61,631 nucleotides of DNA from Bryobacterales bacterium (GTDB lineage Bacteria; Acidobacteriota; Terriglobia; Bryobacterales; Bryobacteraceae), in the NCBI GenBank assembly GCA_003142185.1, contig PLOR01000046.1:1-61631 (forward strand), read 5' to 3'. The position numbers and the translations under genes were made by a program. The notes under the pieces were generated by a model, which saw nothing but the letters and a program-made list of their open reading frames with translations, did not search any database and was not told the origin of the DNA. Shown piece by piece: positions 55,141 through 61,631 of the stretch. Position 1 is the first letter of the stretch. Every line of letters begins with the position of its first letter.

Positions 55141-55186
55141 GTGGCGCACGCACTCATGCGTGCCGCGTCGACACTCCTGTCGACGC
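55141..55186 (+). repeat. REP hairpin at the left side of the transposase
   Basis: GTGGCGCACGCACTCATGCG plus TGCC, then a stem GTCGACA...TGTCGAC. It starts 2 bases after the Cas6-like stop codon and ends about 46 bases before the transposase ATG. It is the mirror partner of 55771-55815. Confidence 0.85.
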
Positions 55187-55231
55187 AAGGCGGGTGAGAA
55201 ACCTCGCCACTCAGGTCCACTACCGCTCCGT

Positions 55232-55837
55232 ATGATCTCCGTTCGACGCCTGCCACACATCTATCCCCAGAATCGCTGGCTATTCCTTACCTGGGGTCTT
55301 CACGGCGTCGTTCAGCCGCGACAATTCCGGCCACCGCACAAAGTGTCAGCCGGTCAGGCTTTCGCCTGGCTGGACCGCCAGTTGGAAACGGCTCGCGATG
55401 GCCCGATGTTCCTTCGCCAGGACGCCATCGCGAGCCTGGTGGTCGAGTCGTTGCATCGTGGTGCGGAACTCGGGCATTATGAACTGGCCTCGTTCGTGGT
55501 GATGGCGAACCATGTTCATGTGTTGCTGCTGCCGAAGGTTCCGCCCAGCCGGTTGCTGAAAGCCCTGAAAGGTTGCACCGCTCATGAAGCGAATCGTCTG
55601 TTGGGCAGATGCGGCGAGCCATTTTGGCAGCGAGAATCGTACGACCATTGGGTCAGGGATGAGCGGGAGTGGGGTCGAATTGAGTTCTACATCGAGAACA
55701 ATCCAGTGAAAGCGGGGTTGGTTGCACGCGCCGAAGACTACCGGTGGTCGTCACGGTGGAAGCCGCCGGGCGTCGGCACGAATGCCGACACGGCTCGCAT
55801 GAGTGCGTGCGCCACGGTGCCAGGCGCGGACGCGTAA
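55232..55837 (+). CDS. REP-associated tyrosine transposase (RAYT, Y1 HUH family)
   Basis: 201 aa from ATG 55232. HUH single-strand endonuclease: metal-binding His pair HVH at 94-96 in 'MANHVHVLLL' and catalytic Tyr153 in 'RIEFYIENNPVKAGL', with 'WQRESYDHWVRDEREW' before it. RAYTs cut and join REP palindromes and are usually one copy per genome, flanked by REPs. Here both flanks carry REP hairpins of the type seen across the window, and the right one overlaps codons 180-195 of the gene itself. This gene is the best candidate source for dispersal of the family. Confidence 0.9.
   Translation: MISVRRLPHIYPQNRWLFLTWGLHGVVQPRQFRPPHKVSAGQAFAWLDRQLETARDGPMFLRQDAIASLVVESLHRGAELGHYELASFVVMANHVHVLLLPKVPPSRLLKALKGCTAHEANRLLGRCGEPFWQRESYDHWVRDEREWGRIEFYIENNPVKAGLVARAEDYRWSSRWKPPGVGTNADTARMSACATVPGADA
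55771..55815 (-). repeat. REP hairpin at the right side of the transposase
   Basis: On the minus strand it reads GTGGCGCACGCACTCATGCG plus AGCC, then stem GTCGGCA...TGCCGAC. The first 20 bases are identical to the left copy; the second stem differs but still pairs (GTCGAC/GTCGAC against GTCGGC/GCCGAC). It lies inside the 3' part of the transposase gene. Confidence 0.85.
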
Positions 55838-55883
55838 GCCAGCGTTTCCAATCCACCCTCCGCCCCTGCTATCCTGATGGCCA

Positions 55884-56483
55884 ATGTACTTGAAGATTCT
55901 GGGCCATCCGGTTTTTCCCAATCTGAACTTCCACATGCCGATGCTGGTGGACCTTGCGGCCCCGCTGATCGTCCTCAAAGGCGAAAACGGGTCCGGCAAA
56001 TCGACCCTGCTGCAGTCGATTGCCATCGCCATGCGCGGCGAAAAGGCGGAGGGGTACATCTACCGTTGGGAACCGCAGGCGCCGGAGCCGGCCAACGTGG
56101 TGCTGTTCGACGCCGAACAGCATAACCCGCGCACGCAACTCGAGTTCTTCCGCGACCAGCCGGAGATGCTGGAGTTCCTGCGAATGGCGAGCCACGGCCA
56201 GGTCATGCTGTCGCTATTCAAGGACAGCTTCCCCAAGCTGCCGGACGGCTCCGTGCTGCTCTTGGACGAGCCGGAAATGGCTCTTTCCGTATCCAACCAG
56301 CGGCGCATTTTGAAAATGCTGCTGGAACTGGTGGAGCGGAAGAAATTCCGCGTGGTCTGCGCCACCCATTCGCCGGTGCTGATCGAGGCGCCGGAGACCT
56401 ACGTGATCGACCTCGACCGCCACATCAACCGCAACGTGGTGGCGTCGGATCTGGGCGTGGAAGGCGCCAGCACGATTCAGTAG
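55884..56483 (+). CDS. Small AAA/ABC-type ATPase
   Basis: 199 aa from ATG 55884. Walker A GENGSGKST (about 33-41), a signature-like 'ASHGQVMLSLF' (SHGQ in the place of SGGQ), Walker B 'SVLLLDEPEMALS' and a switch His in 'CATHSPVLIE'. The spacing between Walker motifs (~95 residues) is short, and no other domain is present, so this is a minimal SMC/ABC-like ATPase of the 'AAA_15/AAA_23' type. The next gene starts 7 bases after its stop and encodes a CxxC protein; the pair is probably a functional unit. Confidence 0.82.
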   Translation: MYLKILGHPVFPNLNFHMPMLVDLAAPLIVLKGENGSGKSTLLQSIAIAMRGEKAEGYIYRWEPQAPEPANVVLFDAEQHNPRTQLEFFRDQPEMLEFLRMASHGQVMLSLFKDSFPKLPDGSVLLLDEPEMALSVSNQRRILKMLLELVERKKFRVVCATHSPVLIEAPETYVIDLDRHINRNVVASDLGVEGASTIQ

Positions 56484-56490
56484 CGGCGCG

Positions 56491-56709
56491 ATGACCTGCT
56501 GCCCTGAATTCGAACGGCTGATGGAGCGCGGACTGGCCGAGCACGCGCAGCCGCACCAACTCAGCGGCGGCACCATCATCACCGAGATCGACACCGAGTA
56601 TTTCCTGGTCTTCGGCGAGGAGCCGCGCCGTTTCGCCGGCGTCAATTACTGCCCGTTCTGCGGCCGCGTGTTATCGCGCGAACTCTGGAACCGGGAAAAA
56701 AAGAAATAG
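56491..56709 (+). CDS. Small zinc-ribbon-like protein
   Basis: 72 aa, 7 bases after the ATPase. Two Cys groups: CC near the N-terminus (TCCPEFE) and CPFCG at about residues 54-58. A Zn site from these is likely. The rest is helical and ends in a basic tail (REKKK). Function unknown; it probably works with the ATPase. Confidence 0.65.
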   Translation: MTCCPEFERLMERGLAEHAQPHQLSGGTIITEIDTEYFLVFGEEPRRFAGVNYCPFCGRVLSRELWNREKKK

Positions 56710-56716
56710 CGGCCGT

Positions 56717-56757
56717 GGGCCGGACGCCCTCGTCCGCGCTGGACCCCCTGGTCCGGC
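56717..56757 (+). repeat. Double-hairpin element, family U (copy 2)
   Basis: GGGCCGGACGCCCTCGTCCG plus CG, then TGGACCCCCTGGTCC. Compared with 34901-34939 the first stem is kept and the second has changed on both sides (GCGCGAC/GTCGCGC to TGGAC/GTCCGG), still pairing. It lies between the zinc-ribbon-like gene and nifJ. Confidence 0.65.
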
Positions 56758-56863
56758 TCTCTGCGGATCATATTCGAATGCCGAAAGCAAGGCCGGCGAG
56801 GGCGTTCGCTCCAGTCCAGGGCGTCGGCTCACCCCCCCCAGTTCACCCTTGTGAACTCCAAAA

Positions 56864-56899
56864 TTGTTGTAGATTTTTACGACAAACAGGTCTTATAAT
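56864..56899 (+). promoter_or_regulatory. nifJ promoter region with palindromic operator
   Basis: TTGTTGTA-N6-TACGACAA at 56864-56885 is a palindrome with 7 of 8 arm positions paired. It covers the place of the -35 box. TATAAT follows at 56894-56899. It could be a site for a redox- or energy-sensing repressor. The leader to the TTG start is about 50 bases and holds AGGAGGG. Confidence 0.6.
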
Positions 56900-56949
56900 A
56901 TGGCTTAAGGCACCTAATTCCAAATCCTAAAACCCCGCAGGAGGGAAAG

Positions 56950-60506
<3,557 letters not shown>

Positions 60507-60510
<4 letters not shown>

Positions 60511-61523
60511 TCGACCTGAGCAAGACCATCGACCTATCGACAACCTATCTTGGGTTGAAGCTGAAGAATCCGCTGGTGGCCTCTTCCTCGCCGATGTGCG
60601 AGGACGTGGGCAACATCCGCCGCATGGAGGACGCGGGCGCGGCGGCCGTGGTGCTGCACTCGCTGTTCGAGGAGCAGATCGAAATCGAAAGCGACGAGCT
60701 CGACCGCTTCATCACCGAAACTTCGTCCATATCGTCGGAAGCCCAAACCAACTTTCCCGAGCTGACCAAGCCGGTGCGCAGCACCGAGGGCTACCTGGAG
60801 CACGTTGCCAAGTGCAAACAGGCGGTCAGGATTCCGGTGATCGCCAGCCTCAACGGCACCACCAAGGGCGGCTGGCTGCGCTATGCCAAGCAGATCCAGC
60901 AGGCCGGCGCGGATGCGCTCGAGCTGAACATCTACTACATCCCCACCGACGCCAACGTTACCGGCGAGCAGGTGGAGCAGCAGTACATCGAGCTGGTCGA
61001 GGCCATCCGGGCCGAAGTGCGCATTCCGCTCGCCGTCAAGCTGGGACCGTATTTCAGCTCGATGGCGAACATGGGCCGCAAGTTGGACGCGGCGGGCGCC
61101 GACGGGCTGGTGCTGTTCAATCGCTTTTACCAACCGGATTACGATCTCGAGGCGCTCGAGGTGGTGCCGAACCTGATCCTCAGCAACTCGCATGAGCTGC
61201 TGCTCCGGCTACACTGGATCGCGGTGTTGTACGGCAGTATCAAAGCCGACATGGCGCTCACCGGCGGCGTACACAGCGCCACCGACGTGATCAAGGCGAT
61301 GATGGCCGGCGCCAAAGTGGCGATGATGACTTCCGCGCTGCTGAAGCGCGGCATCAGCTATTTGGACACCCTGTCCACCGAACTGCTGGTCTGGATGGGC
61401 GAGCACGAATACGATTCCATCAAGCAGATGCAGGGCAGCATGAGCCGCAATGCCGTCCCGCAACCCAAAGCCTTCGAGCGCGCCAACTACGTCAAGGTGC
61501 TCAGCTCATATGCGATGAAATAG
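60507..61523 (+). CDS. Dihydroorotate dehydrogenase-like protein
   Basis: 338 aa from ATG 60507, overlapping the nifJ stop (ATGA). A DHOD-type TIM barrel with FMN-binding features: 'LKLKNPLVASSSPM' at the N-terminus, 'LNGTTKGGWLRYA' and 'VKLGPYFSSMANMGRKLDAAGADG', and a phosphate-binding 'TGGVHSATDVIKAMMAGAKVAMM'. The loop that carries the catalytic Cys/Ser (NxSCPN) in true DHOD reads 'ALELNIYYIP', so pyrimidine synthesis is unlikely. Its position right after PFOR, known in other phyla, suggests an electron-transfer or redox partner; that is inference. Confidence 0.88.
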
Positions 61524-61611
61524 TGCAAAGTGAGGCAGGTCACCGACGTGCCAACTGCTTCAAGTGAAGCACCAGCTCGTACGCGATGAAATAGTGGGGC
61601 AGGTCCCCGAC
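61503..61611 (+). repeat. Duplicated gene end plus family V palindromes
   Basis: The last codons of the DHOD-like gene (AGCTCATATGCGATGAAATA, then GTG) recur at 61574 as AGCTCGTACGCGATGAAATA plus GTG. Both encode SSYAMK-stop, with synonymous third-base changes in two codons. Each copy is followed by GGCAGGTCACCGAC or GGCAGGTCCCCGAC, a palindrome half also seen at 11771-11790. Confidence 0.75.
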
Positions 61612-61631
61612 CACACCTGTCCAAGACGATT

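Noticed and set aside
56864-56885. Rex operator before nifJ
   Set aside because: The ends TTGT...ACAA fit but the inner bases and length do not match the Rex consensus, so I report only a palindrome of unknown binder.

Overview
The window looks like a stretch of a GC-rich Gram-negative soil-type bacterial chromosome, most likely an acidobacterium of the Bryobacter/Solibacter type. This is inferred from gene content and style and was not tested by phylogeny. The signs are an S46 dipeptidyl-peptidase, a very long secreted Ig-repeat protein ending in a cellulose-binding module, paired YfhO membrane proteins, a PFOR/dihydroorotate-dehydrogenase-like pair, many GTG/TTG starts, and gene borders full of REP-like palindromes. 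There is one tRNA (Gly-TCC). I see no rRNA, phage or CRISPR array.

Layout. 1-6.7 kb: Mg2+ P-type ATPase, a DedA-type membrane protein, and a run of small envelope proteins ending in a BON-domain lipoprotein. 6.7-13.3 kb: ornithine-cyclodeaminase-like enzyme, ABC-F ATPase, a VapBC-type toxin-antitoxin pair with a clear palindromic operator, and a vWA + AAA+ pair. 13.7-18.8 kb: cdaA-cdaR-glmM (c-di-AMP synthesis and cell-wall amino sugar) and a ribBA with an eroded second half. 18.9-27.1 kb: giant Ig-repeat/CBM2 protein and the S46 peptidase. 27-35 kb: alpha/beta hydrolase, Dps, and a glgP-gnd-zwf operon that links glucan phosphorolysis to the oxidative pentose phosphate pathway. 35-41 kb: small proteins, groES-groEL with a degenerate CIRCE and a terminator, short asparaginase, tRNA-Gly. 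41-50 kb: two YfhO-type proteins and two tandem, equally long GT87/DUF2029-type membrane proteins. 50-54 kb: an eRF1-like (baeRF) protein, a Clp-type AAA+ ATPase fused to a response-regulator receiver domain, IF-1 and a cold-shock protein. 54-57 kb: a solitary Cas6-like RAMP protein, a REP-associated tyrosine transposase flanked by its own palindromes, and a small AAA/ABC-type ATPase with a zinc-ribbon-like partner. 57-61.5 kb: pyruvate:ferredoxin oxidoreductase and a DHOD-like partner.

The strongest unusual signal runs between the genes. At least a dozen REP-type hairpins (core GTGGCGC + GC-rich stem + second stem) lie in gene borders, often as inverted pairs. One pair brackets the transposase at 55.2-55.8 kb, with compensatory base changes in the second stem. 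Four other border-element families are present: a ~120-bp element abutting stop codons, a GGCTGAAGCC...CTGATACAA palindrome, a double hairpin with covarying stems, and a GGCAGGT...ACCTGCC element. Other candidates for a second look are the orphan Cas6-like protein, the Clp-AAA/receiver fusion, the degenerate RibBA, and a duplicated gene end at the right edge.
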